The notes beneath the pieces are model-generated. The model ran no database searches. It had not been told where the DNA came from and saw only the letters and a program-made list of their open reading frames with translations. From Chthonomonas sp. UBA1950 (GTDB taxonomy: Bacteria; Armatimonadota; Fimbriimonadia; Fimbriimonadales; Fimbriimonadaceae): DNA of 43,537 nt. Positions within the stretch are counted from its first letter, which is position 1, and each line of letters starts with the position of its first letter. Of the stretch, positions 32,101-40,292 are shown one piece after another. The DNA lies in NCBI GenBank assembly GCA_002336105.1, contig DDEQ01000043.1, positions 1 through 43,537 on the forward strand, in the 5' to 3' direction. The position numbers and the translations under genes were made by a program.

Positions 32101-34288
32101 AATGGACCTGCGGGCGATTGATGGCGACCTCATCAATACTCTGTTCACCATTGTTTTCCCGAAAAACGATACAGAACACGTTATCATCAATATCTCGGAT
32201 CTTTCCGAATTACGACACGCAAAGTCGGCTCTCGTTGAGAGCGAAGCTCGATTTGACCTCATCCTTCGAACGACGCCGCATGGCATGATCATAGTTGATG
32301 AGCGAGGTAGGGTCGTTCGTTCAAACACCCTTTTACAGGCGATGCTTGGTTATTCTGAGCTCGAACTAAATAACGCTCCAATAGAAACGCTCGTCCCAGA
32401 GAGCATCTCGGATAAACACAGCTCCTTCCGAATGAACTATCAGCGACAACCCAGGAGTCGCCCGATGGGGGATGGAAAAGTGCTGATGGCGCGATCAAAA
32501 TCTGGACAACTTATCCCATGTGAGATCAGCCTTGCCCCGACTCGAATCGACAACAAGCCCTATGTGATTTGCAACGTCGTTGATGTCACAGATCGTGTCC
32601 GAGTTGAAGAAGAGATTCACGAACGAGACAAACAGTATCGACTCGTTATTGACACTAGCCCCGACGGATTCGTAATGACGGATTCAAAAGGGACAGTCAT
32701 CGAGGCAAATGAATCTTTTTGTAGCCGTTTTGGGTTCCCCATTCACATGTTTGGTGAGTGCCTTATCCAGGACTTCATCCGACTTCCAGATCCGACGACT
32801 TGGGATCATTGGATCGTTACTGCCATTAAAGATGGAAGTACACGATTTGAAACGGATCATGTTGTTAAAGGCGATCAGACCCAACCTATCGAACTGACCC
32901 TCACCTATTCGGACAGCAACGGTGGAAGACTCTACTTCTTCGTTCGAGATATTTCGGCGAGAAAGTCTGCCGAAGCCGAAATAAAGAATCTCGCCAACTT
33001 TGACTTCCTGACTGGATTGCCGAACCGACGCCTTTTGATGGATCGGATACGTCAAGCCATGGCAGTTAGCAATCGAACTGCTCATTACGGTGCCGTCCTG
33101 TTTATCGACATCGATAACTTCAAGCACTTGAATGACACGATGGGACACGAAACGGGTGACCTACTGCTGAGCGAGATCGCGAAGAGGCTTATTCAGTGCG
33201 TTCGCGGTGGAGATACTGTAGCCCGATTTGGCGGGGACGAGTTTGTCGTGCTCCTTGAGGGCCTACAGCAGAATCGTGATGTAGCCGCGCTTCAAGCGGA
33301 AGTTGCAGGATCGCGAATCCTCCAAACGATTAGCCAGCCGTGTGTCCTGAACGAAAAGGAATATATCTGTACGCCAAGTATCGGCATCAGCTTGTTCCTG
33401 AAACACGAGACGTCTGTTGACGACTTGCTCAAGCAAACTGACCTTGCGATGTACCAGGCTAAGGCGGCAGGAAGAAACGCGATGCGCTTCTTCGATACGC
33501 AGATGCAGGCTAACATCGACTCAAGGGTTCAACTTGAAACCGAATTGCGGAAGGCGCTTCAAAACGATCACCTTGTCCTTCACTATCAACCACAGGTCGA
33601 TACCTCGGGCAAGACCGTTGGCGCAGAAGGCTTGGTTCGCTGGAATCATCCAGAGTTGGGAATGATTCAACCCAGCGCATTCATCCCAATTGCGGAGCAA
33701 ACAAGCTTGATTCTCGCGTTAGGTCAAGCCGTCCTTAGAGAAGCATGTCGAACGTTGGTGAGATGGACTGACTTATCCTTCGCCTCCGAACTAACGCTTT
33801 CAGTCAACGTGAGCGCTCGACAGTTCCGTGCTCAGGACTTTGTGAGCACTGTGCAGACAGAGCTTCAAAAGAGTGGTGCACCAGCGAACAAACTGACTCT
33901 AGAGCTTACAGAAAGCGCACTGCTAGACGATATTGAGGACACGCGAACGAAGATTGAAGGTCTCCGAAAGATGGGTGTTCATGTTTCACTCGACGACTTC
34001 GGAACAGGCTACTCGTCCCTGTCATATCTCAAACGGCTGCCGATCGACCAGTTGAAGATCGATCGCTCTTTCGTATCAGACATGCTGAATAACGCCAATG
34101 ACAAGGCGATTGTTCGAGCCCTCATCGCTCTTGGCAACAGCATGGGATTTGCTGTGATCGCTGAAGGCGTTGAGTCAGAAGAACAGTGGAAGTTTGCCGT
34201 CGAAGAAGGATGCCGTGGGGTCCAAGGTTTCTACTTTGGCAAACCTATGCCGCTTGCCGATCTTGAAGACAAACTTCACTTCGGCTAG
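29156..34288 (+). CDS. CheB-CheR-PAS-GGDEF-EAL multidomain signalling protein (1710 aa)
   Basis: Domain order by position: CheB methylesterase (about 38-220; catalytic Ser46 in GASAGG, His73, Asp164 in GTGSDGTHG); CheR methyltransferase (about 239-500; RRMRTLG helix, PGCATGEEVYS, VCRNVMIYF); coiled coil of heptads (NEELQ repeats, about 662-748); a PAS10-like domain; about three more PAS-type domains (about 875-1270); GGDEF (motif 1359-1363, inhibitory site RGGD five residues earlier); and EAL (EGL at 1491, NVSARQF, ELTES, DDFGTGYSSL, KIDRSF, AEGVES, QGFYFGKP). All key catalytic residues of both cyclic-di-GMP domains are visible, so synthesis and breakdown may both occur. No membrane segment. 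A CATAAT -10 and weak AGGTT precede the start. Confidence 0.93.
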   Translation: MPRSTKPNQEGSTELTPPYGSIHNDVSAEKTSVKPKITCVVGLGASAGGLEALRPLTSALVPGSGNVYIVAQHMAPQYESILTNLLLKDAQISVVTAEHHQKLEPDVIYVTPPNKDISISRGRIKLTPASPTGPKPSIDALFDSIAKSYGAASVGVILSGTGSDGTHGCRSIKAAGGLVIVQDPKSAKHDGMPDSVSRANLADLQLSIEDLAHRLNHLSEHNEIIALAHTNVEGRSSLANYRTLMSLLLKLARIDFSQYKEATIERQIARRMRTLGIETLDDYVEYCVSNESELPKLAQNLLVSVTSFFRDPLAFKALQKSISDIIRSKSAGDTLRVWIPGCATGEEVYSVAMMIAKELGDQIGVIPCKIFATDIDQHGTDIARHGIYPMTVMDQVPQDLAENYLSRESGHFRITKFVRDLCIFSRHDLVLDPPFLRMDLIVCRNVMIYFKPGLQEEVFSRLHYALNPSGILMLGRSESLSGNSKNLFSTIDGKQRIYRKKQFQGSRARIGRFQPFSIPDVTKSQKVESKKSLLESIQVELLEKYAPPSVLLSPSLEPLQFLGDINRFLKINDGLADFSLFSLCPPALKTELRTLLQQVSHDANGEVIGFPVDMLLNETKSRVRLRIKLVRRSPDTEANILICFEEQQSSVDQINMEDVGSVPDSRYQEHISALQQELLGTREHLQAVLEEMHTTNEEFQSLNEELQSSSEELQASNEELQTTNEELQATNEELATINDELHIRSIELSALNETLVNIQNSIQVGLVILDTSLRVTRFTPLAVRLFGLLPGDIGHSLLSLPSYLNYPKLRESIEQVIRTCETKTSHIQINDTHYLMQISAYMSESSVCNGAVLAFTDITELRRVETALFMQEARFRTVFDNSPTSIWIADWSGINLRMNSVPTSTRANVAGFFKKNPALLTELLASISILEVNHATLAMFRASSKEEIQETLTSILGVSQSQDSILAMLTAYLVGKESFSIEMDLRAIDGDLINTLFTIVFPKNDTEHVIINISDLSELRHAKSALVESEARFDLILRTTPHGMIIVDERGRVVRSNTLLQAMLGYSELELNNAPIETLVPESISDKHSSFRMNYQRQPRSRPMGDGKVLMARSKSGQLIPCEISLAPTRIDNKPYVICNVVDVTDRVRVEEEIHERDKQYRLVIDTSPDGFVMTDSKGTVIEANESFCSRFGFPIHMFGECLIQDFIRLPDPTTWDHWIVTAIKDGSTRFETDHVVKGDQTQPIELTLTYSDSNGGRLYFFVRDISARKSAEAEIKNLANFDFLTGLPNRRLLMDRIRQAMAVSNRTAHYGAVLFIDIDNFKHLNDTMGHETGDLLLSEIAKRLIQCVRGGDTVARFGGDEFVVLLEGLQQNRDVAALQAEVAGSRILQTISQPCVLNEKEYICTPSIGISLFLKHETSVDDLLKQTDLAMYQAKAAGRNAMRFFDTQMQANIDSRVQLETELRKALQNDHLVLHYQPQVDTSGKTVGAEGLVRWNHPELGMIQPSAFIPIAEQTSLILALGQAVLREACRTLVRWTDLSFASELTLSVNVSARQFRAQDFVSTVQTELQKSGAPANKLTLELTESALLDDIEDTRTKIEGLRKMGVHVSLDDFGTGYSSLSYLKRLPIDQLKIDRSFVSDMLNNANDKAIVRALIALGNSMGFAVIAEGVESEEQWKFAVEEGCRGVQGFYFGKPMPLADLEDKLHFG

Positions 34289-34293
34289 ATTCA

Positions 34294-34329
34294 AATTCCC
34301 CCTCTTGCTACCTATCAGGAGGGGGAATT
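34294..34329. terminator. Bidirectional terminator-like hairpin between convergent genes
   Basis: Arms AATTCCCCCTC (34294-34304) and GAGGGGGAATT (34319-34329), perfect over 11 bp, 14-nt loop. There is only a short T stretch on the minus side. Position between two stop codons supports a terminator. Confidence 0.65.
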
Positions 34330-34335
34330 CGGGTC

Positions 34336-35313
34336 TTAAGCTAGTGTCTCTTGAATGAATGCGACGTCGTCTGCAGATAGGTACTTCCCTGCTGCGCTTA
34401 CATTGATGGCTGCTTGCCGCTCGTTTCTGAAACCTGGAATTACGCAGGCTACATTTGGCATAGCCAAATCGTAATTTAGCGCAACCGCAGCGAGGTCAGC
34501 AACGCTATCTCCAAAACGAGCCTTTAGCTTTTCGAGCTTCGGCTTCAGAGCCAGAATGGCTTCCGATGAGAATGCACTTGAGTTCTGCCGGTGATCACCA
34601 GGTTCAAAGGTTGGCGGATTACTAGGATCAAACTTGTCCAACAGCCGCCCTTGTGCGAGAGGCGAGAAAGCGACGAACGTGATATTCTCGCGAGCCATCA
34701 GTCCGCTGATTCGAGACCCAGGTCGAATGAATTGGTCATCCAAAGCATGTGCCCAACTCTGGAAAACAGCAGGTCGAACCTTCGGTGTTACTCGTTCGAA
34801 GTCGTTAGCGCTGTAGGCAGATTGTCCTTTGATCCTCACCTTCCCTTCTTCGACTAATCGATCAAGCATCTCAACTGCGTCATCAAGATACATGTCGTTT
34901 GGACCAAAGTCGCCATGATGGAAATAGTAAATATCGACGTAATCGCGCTTGAGGTTGATAAGCGACTGCTCAAGCTGATGGCGAACATGCTGCGGTTCAT
35001 AAGCGTGGTCCGCCGTACCTGGATGGTGTCCAACCTTTGTCGCAATGACGAAGTCATTCGACTTGAGGCCCAACTTGTCGAGCACTCTGGCAAGCATTCG
35101 TTCCGCTTTTCCGTTGCCATACACATCGGCGTTGTCAAAGTGATTGACGCCTGCATCGACCGCGACCTTAATCGCTGCGGTTATCTCGTCCTCATTGACA
35201 TTAGCCCAACCGTTAGGCGATCCATTCACCCAGTTCAGACCACCCATTGTCCAACATCCCAGGCTGATTTCAGAAACCATAACCCCGGTCTTTCCGAGTT
35301 CTCGTTGCTTCAT
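34336..35313 (-). CDS. Aldo-keto reductase 2 (325 aa)
   Basis: The start MKQRELGKTGVMVSEISLGC is typical of the family, followed by VNHFDNADVYGNG (catalytic Asp and Tyr), VIATKVGHH (Lys) and DIYYFHHGDFG (His). The coenzyme end includes FVAFSPLAQGRLLDKF and CVIPGFRNERQAAINV. Substrate not known; it differs clearly from the reductase at 15158. ATG at 35313 is preferred over GTG 35331 because CATAAT ends 6 nt before it, as in a leaderless gene. Divergent from the small exported protein at 35366. Confidence 0.88.
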   Translation of the reverse strand: MKQRELGKTGVMVSEISLGCWTMGGLNWVNGSPNGWANVNEDEITAAIKVAVDAGVNHFDNADVYGNGKAERMLARVLDKLGLKSNDFVIATKVGHHPGTADHAYEPQHVRHQLEQSLINLKRDYVDIYYFHHGDFGPNDMYLDDAVEMLDRLVEEGKVRIKGQSAYSANDFERVTPKVRPAVFQSWAHALDDQFIRPGSRISGLMARENITFVAFSPLAQGRLLDKFDPSNPPTFEPGDHRQNSSAFSSEAILALKPKLEKLKARFGDSVADLAAVALNYDLAMPNVACVIPGFRNERQAAINVSAAGKYLSADDVAFIQETLA

Positions 35314-35365
35314 GAGCGAATTATGAACCACGTAACGGTGAATTGTTTTAGGCGTATATCAGATC
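35314..35365. promoter_or_regulatory. Divergent promoters of two leaderless genes
   Basis: Minus strand CATAAT (35320-35325) lies 6 nt before the reductase ATG; plus strand TATATC (35355-35360) lies 5 nt before the ATG at 35366. Neither gene has a Shine-Dalgarno. Only 52 bp separate the start codons. Confidence 0.5.
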
Positions 35366-35662
35366 ATGAAACGTACAGTTCTAGCAGTTAGTATCTTCGC
35401 TTGCGCGGGAATTGCTGCTTGTCAGGGGTCGGTTCCCCAACCTATTCGAATACAGATTCGCCATGCCGACCCGTGGGCAATCAAGGCCCTACTAGAAGGT
35501 CGAAACTTGACACAACCTGAGATTGGAACACTGTCTGGAGTCGGGGCCTATAATCTAGCTGCCGCACAAGCTGGCGCAAAGGCACTCATTACTGGGGGGC
35601 GGCTAGTGGTAAACCCAACCGACAATTCACTGTGGTGGTTTCCAGACCGAAACAGCGGTTAA
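35366..35662 (+). CDS. Small exported protein with secretin-like HADPW motif (98 aa)
   Basis: A signal peptide with a possible lipobox (GIAAC, Cys19) precedes a short domain: VPQPIRIQIRHADPWAIKAL then LEGRNLTQPEIGTL. The R-H-A-D-P-W-x-x-K-x-L-L-E-G pattern resembles the N-terminal (STN/N0-like) segment of secretins, here isolated from any pore domain. The last third (LITGGRLVVNPTDNSLWWFP) is strand-like. It is probably a periplasmic or lipid-anchored accessory protein; the role is unknown. Confidence 0.6.
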   Translation: MKRTVLAVSIFACAGIAACQGSVPQPIRIQIRHADPWAIKALLEGRNLTQPEIGTLSGVGAYNLAAAQAGAKALITGGRLVVNPTDNSLWWFPDRNSG

Positions 35663-35724
35663 CCCGAAAAGAAGTCCGGGATCTTCATAACAATGAACCC
35701 CCCCGGATTGGCTGAACAACGCGC

Positions 35725-38700
35725 CTACCCAATCGTTTCTGGGATCAGTTTGGTCGCGATTCTCGTGTAACGGCTTGCATCAAAACCAGATAACAAGCCA
35801 GATGCCAACGCACTTCCGGACTTTTCAGCATGCTCAGCGAGCATCGACTTGACGATCTCGACGTCGCCAGCTAGCAGTGGGGTCGCAGCCACATACTTGT
35901 CATTCAGCACAGACTCATCAAGGTCAAGTGCGTAGACCACACCGCCGGTCATGCCAGATCCGACATTTCGCCCCATCGACCCAAGCACGAGAGCCTTGCC
36001 GCCTGTCATGTATTGGAACGCGTTCGCCTCAACGCCTTCAACGACGATGATTGGGCCACCACCCTCGTGGTTCTTTCGCAGACAAATCCCGAAACGGTTT
36101 CCAGCACGACCAGCAATAAATACTTTGCCTCCACGGGCACCATATCCGAACGCATTGCCAACGATGGAAGCTTGTTCGTTACCGAAGAGCGGCCGAACTA
36201 CCAGCGTTCCGCCATAGGCTGCCGTGAAGGCTGAGTCTGCGGCAACACCGTCCAGCACAAACTCCATTCCCTCCACACTGTAAGCAGCATAGAAGTGCCC
36301 AGCGGCTCCGCGCTGATGGAAGTGCAGACCTCCTTCTCGCAGTCCAAAATCATCGTGCTGTCTGGCAATGATTCCAGCGGCGGTCAGGCCAACGCACCGG
36401 TTATCTTCTTCAAGATCACGTGCCACCATCACCACGTCTCCAATCAAAGCTCTCTCGGCAGCAAACTTCTCTTCAGCTCGATAGAACTCTTGGTTCTCTG
36501 GCTTCGGAGTTCGCTTGAAGCATGTGGCGGGTGGCGCGTTCAGCAAATGATCAACGGCGAGCTTCCCAGCCTTTCCTTCAAGGTTCAGCTTCTTCATGAG
36601 CATATCGCGCCTTCCGACAACCTCATCGAGCGAGTAAATCCCTGCGGCTGCCATCTGCTCGCGTATGTCTTGAGCAACATGAAGCATGAACTGCGCGATG
36701 TGCTTACTCTTGCCTTTGAAATTCGCGACAAGGGCAGGGTCTTGCGTTGCTACGCCTGGCGCGCAACCCAATCTTCGCTTCCCTGTTGGATCACCTGGAT
36801 CGGCACCCGCGAGGTGGCATTTGCGCAACATACTGCAACCAATCGCCATCAAGATACTCGTTCCAAAACCAACCTTGTCGGCACCTAGAAGGAACAGCTT
36901 AAGCGCTTGCTCGCCACACTGAACGCCGCCATCAACGCTCAACTCGATGATATCGCGGAGTCCTTCTTCGACGAGCATGTCTTGCACCTTTGGCAAAACC
37001 GCTGTCACCGGAACACCAGCATGCTTCTGGTCAACTCGTTTTGCTGCACCAGTGCCGCCACAACCGTCCGAGATGTGCAATCGGTGAGCACCAGCATTGG
37101 CTCCGCCGACCGCGACCATTTCAACACCGTGGGTGGCAACGTATTTCAGCGCACAGTTGACGTTAGGATTGAGTGCTTTCCAACTCTCAACCATCAGCTT
37201 TACGTCTTCGATGGAATAAAGATTGTGGTTGATCGGAGGTGAAATCAACTCATAACCGGGCTCGCAGCCTCTCTGATGGGCGACGTGCTGGCTCACTTTT
37301 TTACCCGGGAGCTGCCCACCTTTTCCAGGTTTCGCCCCTTGAGCAAACTTAACCTCCGCTTCGACCGCTCTCGCCGCAACCATCGGAGTGATCGTGAATC
37401 GTCCACCAGAATACTGCACACTGCGGTTTCCATCCCGGCGTCCGATTCTCTGCTTGTCAAACCCGCCTTCTCCACTGTTCGCTATCGGACCAGTCCCGAA
37501 AGGCTCGTTGCCAAGCTTCATTCGGCAATAGCGATACAGAGTGTTAAATCCTCTAGCAACCGCTCGGTGAGCCGGTTCAGACAGCGCACCTTCACTCATT
37601 CCAGGCGCCATCAACCTCCAAGCAATTCGCTCCACCGGTTCAACCTCGTCGATTGAGATCGCGTCGCTAGGCTTAATCTGGATGCAGTCGAGAACCGTAA
37701 TTGGTTTTCGCGACGTAATCAGCTCCGCATAAACCTTGTAAGCTTCATAGCTTCCCGGCTTTGCCTGGTGCATCTTCGTCGTGTAACCCGAAGCACTTTG
37801 GATCGCTCGGACAACGTTTGCATCGTTGAAGTGCGGTCTACCGGCTTTCGTATGCCGGAACTCGCCCGCATCGATGAGTTCAGCACTCTCGCCAAATGCA
37901 GAATCGTGCAGTTCCTTCCACTCTTTGTTAAGAATGTCTGGTCCAACGCCTCCGAGGTGGGCTGGAACGTTTGGAAACTCTCGAGCTACAAAAGCAGGAT
38001 CGAGTCCAATTGCTTCGACAAGTGCGGCTCCGCAGTATGCGGATGACGGCGTGACGCCAACCATTGACATGACCTCGACAAAGCTTGTTCGAAGGCCCCT
38101 CAAGTAGGTGTCTTCTGAGGCACCAGCGGTACACGATCCAAGCCAGGGCTGAACTGCATCTGCCCCGAGTGCTACAAGCAAAGCGGTTTGATGAATATCC
38201 CAAACTGCGGATTCTACGATGAGTCCAACCTTGTGGCGCATCCCCTCTCGAGCAAGTCGCGAGTGGATGCGGCTAACGGCTCGGATAGCGTTTGCGCTGA
38301 TCTTAGCCCCCGTCGCCCCACGATCCGAAAGTACAAGCACCCACTTTTTGTTGGCAAGTGCCACCGCTTCATCAATGATCGCGTTGAGAGCTTGTTCAGG
38401 ATCTTCATCAATATCGTGCAGAAGCTCGACCTTCTCTACTCCTCGGCGGCCTTCTAGCCATGCCAACTGAGCGCGAGAAAGAACGCGTGTTTCGAGCTTG
38501 AATAACCCACGAGATTGCCCCGTCCAAAGCCCGCTACGGTCGCCTAGCCAACCACCCGGTTCGAAGACCCATTCATCTCGAATCGAGTCGACAGGAGGAC
38601 TGGTCTCTTGGGCAAAGCGAAGCGTGAAGTAGTCATCCAACCTTCGAGGCATGTGATCGAGTAATGCCGCCGGTGGCGTGTCATCACCCATCGAGCCGAC

Positions 38701-40131
38701 GGCGGGCTTTCCTGTCTTTATCAATGGCTCGAGCACAACCTCAAGGTCCTCTTTGGTCATGCCGTAGGCTTTTCTCGCAACCTTCAGAATCTCTTCTGGC
38801 TCGTCAAGGAAAGGCGAGGTTCCGATAGGCTCGAAAGCAGGAACTGTCGTAGGGTCTTGAGCAACCAATGGCGCGCACTCTTCGTCAAAAAGAAGCTGCC
38901 CGCTATTCAGACGAACAACAAAAGTGTTGCCCGGGCCGAGACACTTCTGGACCTCTGGTTTTCGATCCATCACGCGCGAAGTCAGTTCGCTCCCCGCGAA
39001 CACCATCTCGTTGTCAGCCCAAACCCAGAGAGGGCGAAGTCCATTTCGATCAAGGTGAGCAATAGCGTCGTCACCGTCACAGCAAACGATGGCTGCGGGG
39101 CCGTCGCACGCGCCGAGATAGACGCTCATCGTTTGATAAAACGCGTCGATCCCTGGATGCGAACCTTCTTTTCCTCTTGCTTCCGGCAACAACCCGAGAA
39201 CCGACTGTGGCAGAGACATGCCGCCTGCCATCAAGGCAATCGCCATGTCATCCAGATTTGCGGTATCTGACCCATTGGGACAAACAATCGACCTAACCTT
39301 GGTCGCGATCTCCGAAAGTTCCGGATGGTCGGCAACTAGCTTCGTGATCAGGTCTTTTCCAATCGCTTCAAACCAGGCAACATTGCCACGGATGGTCGTA
39401 ATTTCACCGTTATGAGCCAAAGCCCAGAACGGCTGGGCTCTCATCCATGCCGTGCTGGTGTTGGTGCAGTACCGGCTATGAAACAGCAAGTATCTGCTAG
39501 TGACAGCTTCATCTCGCAGATCTGGATACAGTTCAGAAATCTTCGATAGCTCAGCGAGACCTTTATAGATCACCGTTCGGTTAGAGAGCGAAACCAACTT
39601 GAACGCATCGCCCATGTGCTCAAGCTCTTCGTCCAAAGCTATTCGCAAAAGGTATCGGCATGCGAACCACCCCGTCTCGCTCATTCCTTCAGGTCGCTTG
39701 AATAACGCCATTCGAACAACCGGCACCGTTCGAAGAGCGGGGGAATCTGCCGGAAGCGCTCGAGGGTCAATAGGTACGTCTGCCCACTGTAACACCTCAG
39801 CTCCCGCTAACTTGGCAAGGTCCTCAATTTTCTCAACGCATTCAGCACGCATCCCAGCGCTGTAAGGAAGGAAGAACATCCCGAGAGCAACGTCTCGTTG
39901 CGCCAACAACCGAATGTGCCTTGGGAAACGGTCAATAAGCAGACCCCAGGGGATGTCCAGTTGAACGCCAGCGCCGTGCCCAGGAGCACCTCGGTGGTCA
40001 AATTGCTTGGTTAGTTCAAGACCAAACTCCACGACACGCCGCTCAGCGACGCCTTTTCGTGTGGCGACAAATCCGATGCCACAGGCGTCGGACTCAAGGA
40101 TTTCTTTGCCGTTTCGGCTAACCGTATACAT
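35725..40131 (-). CDS. gltB: Glutamate synthase large subunit
   Basis: Converts glutamine and 2-oxoglutarate to two glutamates. A 16-residue propeptide precedes the nucleophile Cys17 (ESDACGIGFVA). The glutaminase domain has KQFDHRGAPGHGAGVQLDIP (shorter than the usual GDGAG loop). The FMN/synthase domain shows SDGCGGTGAAKRVDQKHAG and ELSVDGGVQCGEQALKLFLL. The [3Fe-4S] cysteines are Cys1099, Cys1105 and Cys1123, with 17 residues between the last two where 4 are usual. The C-terminal GXGXG beta-helix has GNAFGYGARGGKVFIAGRAG and MTGGKALVLGSMGRNVGSGM. Total length, 1468 residues, is normal. gltD is not adjacent. Start at 40131 by homology; the ATG lies just after a hairpin. Confidence 0.94.
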   Translation of the reverse strand: MYTVSRNGKEILESDACGIGFVATRKGVAERRVVEFGLELTKQFDHRGAPGHGAGVQLDIPWGLLIDRFPRHIRLLAQRDVALGMFFLPYSAGMRAECVEKIEDLAKLAGAEVLQWADVPIDPRALPADSPALRTVPVVRMALFKRPEGMSETGWFACRYLLRIALDEELEHMGDAFKLVSLSNRTVIYKGLAELSKISELYPDLRDEAVTSRYLLFHSRYCTNTSTAWMRAQPFWALAHNGEITTIRGNVAWFEAIGKDLITKLVADHPELSEIATKVRSIVCPNGSDTANLDDMAIALMAGGMSLPQSVLGLLPEARGKEGSHPGIDAFYQTMSVYLGACDGPAAIVCCDGDDAIAHLDRNGLRPLWVWADNEMVFAGSELTSRVMDRKPEVQKCLGPGNTFVVRLNSGQLLFDEECAPLVAQDPTTVPAFEPIGTSPFLDEPEEILKVARKAYGMTKEDLEVVLEPLIKTGKPAVGSMGDDTPPAALLDHMPRRLDDYFTLRFAQETSPPVDSIRDEWVFEPGGWLGDRSGLWTGQSRGLFKLETRVLSRAQLAWLEGRRGVEKVELLHDIDEDPEQALNAIIDEAVALANKKWVLVLSDRGATGAKISANAIRAVSRIHSRLAREGMRHKVGLIVESAVWDIHQTALLVALGADAVQPWLGSCTAGASEDTYLRGLRTSFVEVMSMVGVTPSSAYCGAALVEAIGLDPAFVAREFPNVPAHLGGVGPDILNKEWKELHDSAFGESAELIDAGEFRHTKAGRPHFNDANVVRAIQSASGYTTKMHQAKPGSYEAYKVYAELITSRKPITVLDCIQIKPSDAISIDEVEPVERIAWRLMAPGMSEGALSEPAHRAVARGFNTLYRYCRMKLGNEPFGTGPIANSGEGGFDKQRIGRRDGNRSVQYSGGRFTITPMVAARAVEAEVKFAQGAKPGKGGQLPGKKVSQHVAHQRGCEPGYELISPPINHNLYSIEDVKLMVESWKALNPNVNCALKYVATHGVEMVAVGGANAGAHRLHISDGCGGTGAAKRVDQKHAGVPVTAVLPKVQDMLVEEGLRDIIELSVDGGVQCGEQALKLFLLGADKVGFGTSILMAIGCSMLRKCHLAGADPGDPTGKRRLGCAPGVATQDPALVANFKGKSKHIAQFMLHVAQDIREQMAAAGIYSLDEVVGRRDMLMKKLNLEGKAGKLAVDHLLNAPPATCFKRTPKPENQEFYRAEEKFAAERALIGDVVMVARDLEEDNRCVGLTAAGIIARQHDDFGLREGGLHFHQRGAAGHFYAAYSVEGMEFVLDGVAADSAFTAAYGGTLVVRPLFGNEQASIVGNAFGYGARGGKVFIAGRAGNRFGICLRKNHEGGGPIIVVEGVEANAFQYMTGGKALVLGSMGRNVGSGMTGGVVYALDLDESVLNDKYVAATPLLAGDVEIVKSMLAEHAEKSGSALASGLLSGFDASRYTRIATKLIPETIG

Positions 40132-40158
40132 AGGAGCGCACTACTCGGCACCGCTCCT
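40132..40158 (-). other. Hairpin hiding a Shine-Dalgarno before gltB
   Basis: On the minus strand AGGAGCG (40152-40158) pairs with CGCTCCT (40132-40138), directly before the ATG. The 5' arm holds the only AGGAG in the leader, 20 nt or so from the start codon. Folding would both mask it and change its distance to the ATG. Confidence 0.55.
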
Positions 40159-40208
40159 TTGCAGGCCCATTTTCCTATCCTCGTCGACAGGGCCTTGAAA
40201 TGTATCAC

Positions 40209-40214
40209 AGTATA
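40209..40214 (-). promoter_or_regulatory. -10 box upstream of gltB
   Basis: TATACT on the minus strand; predicts a leader of about 70 nt. No good -35. Confidence 0.45.
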
Positions 40215-40292
40215 GGCAGAAAGCCCAAGTGATATGTTAAAGAATATTGGGTGCTGGACAATTACAGCGGCGAAATGACGTAAAGTGCACCT

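Noticed and set aside
36295..36888. 197-codon open frame on the plus strand
   Set aside because: Antisense to gltB; low-complexity composition and no start signal.
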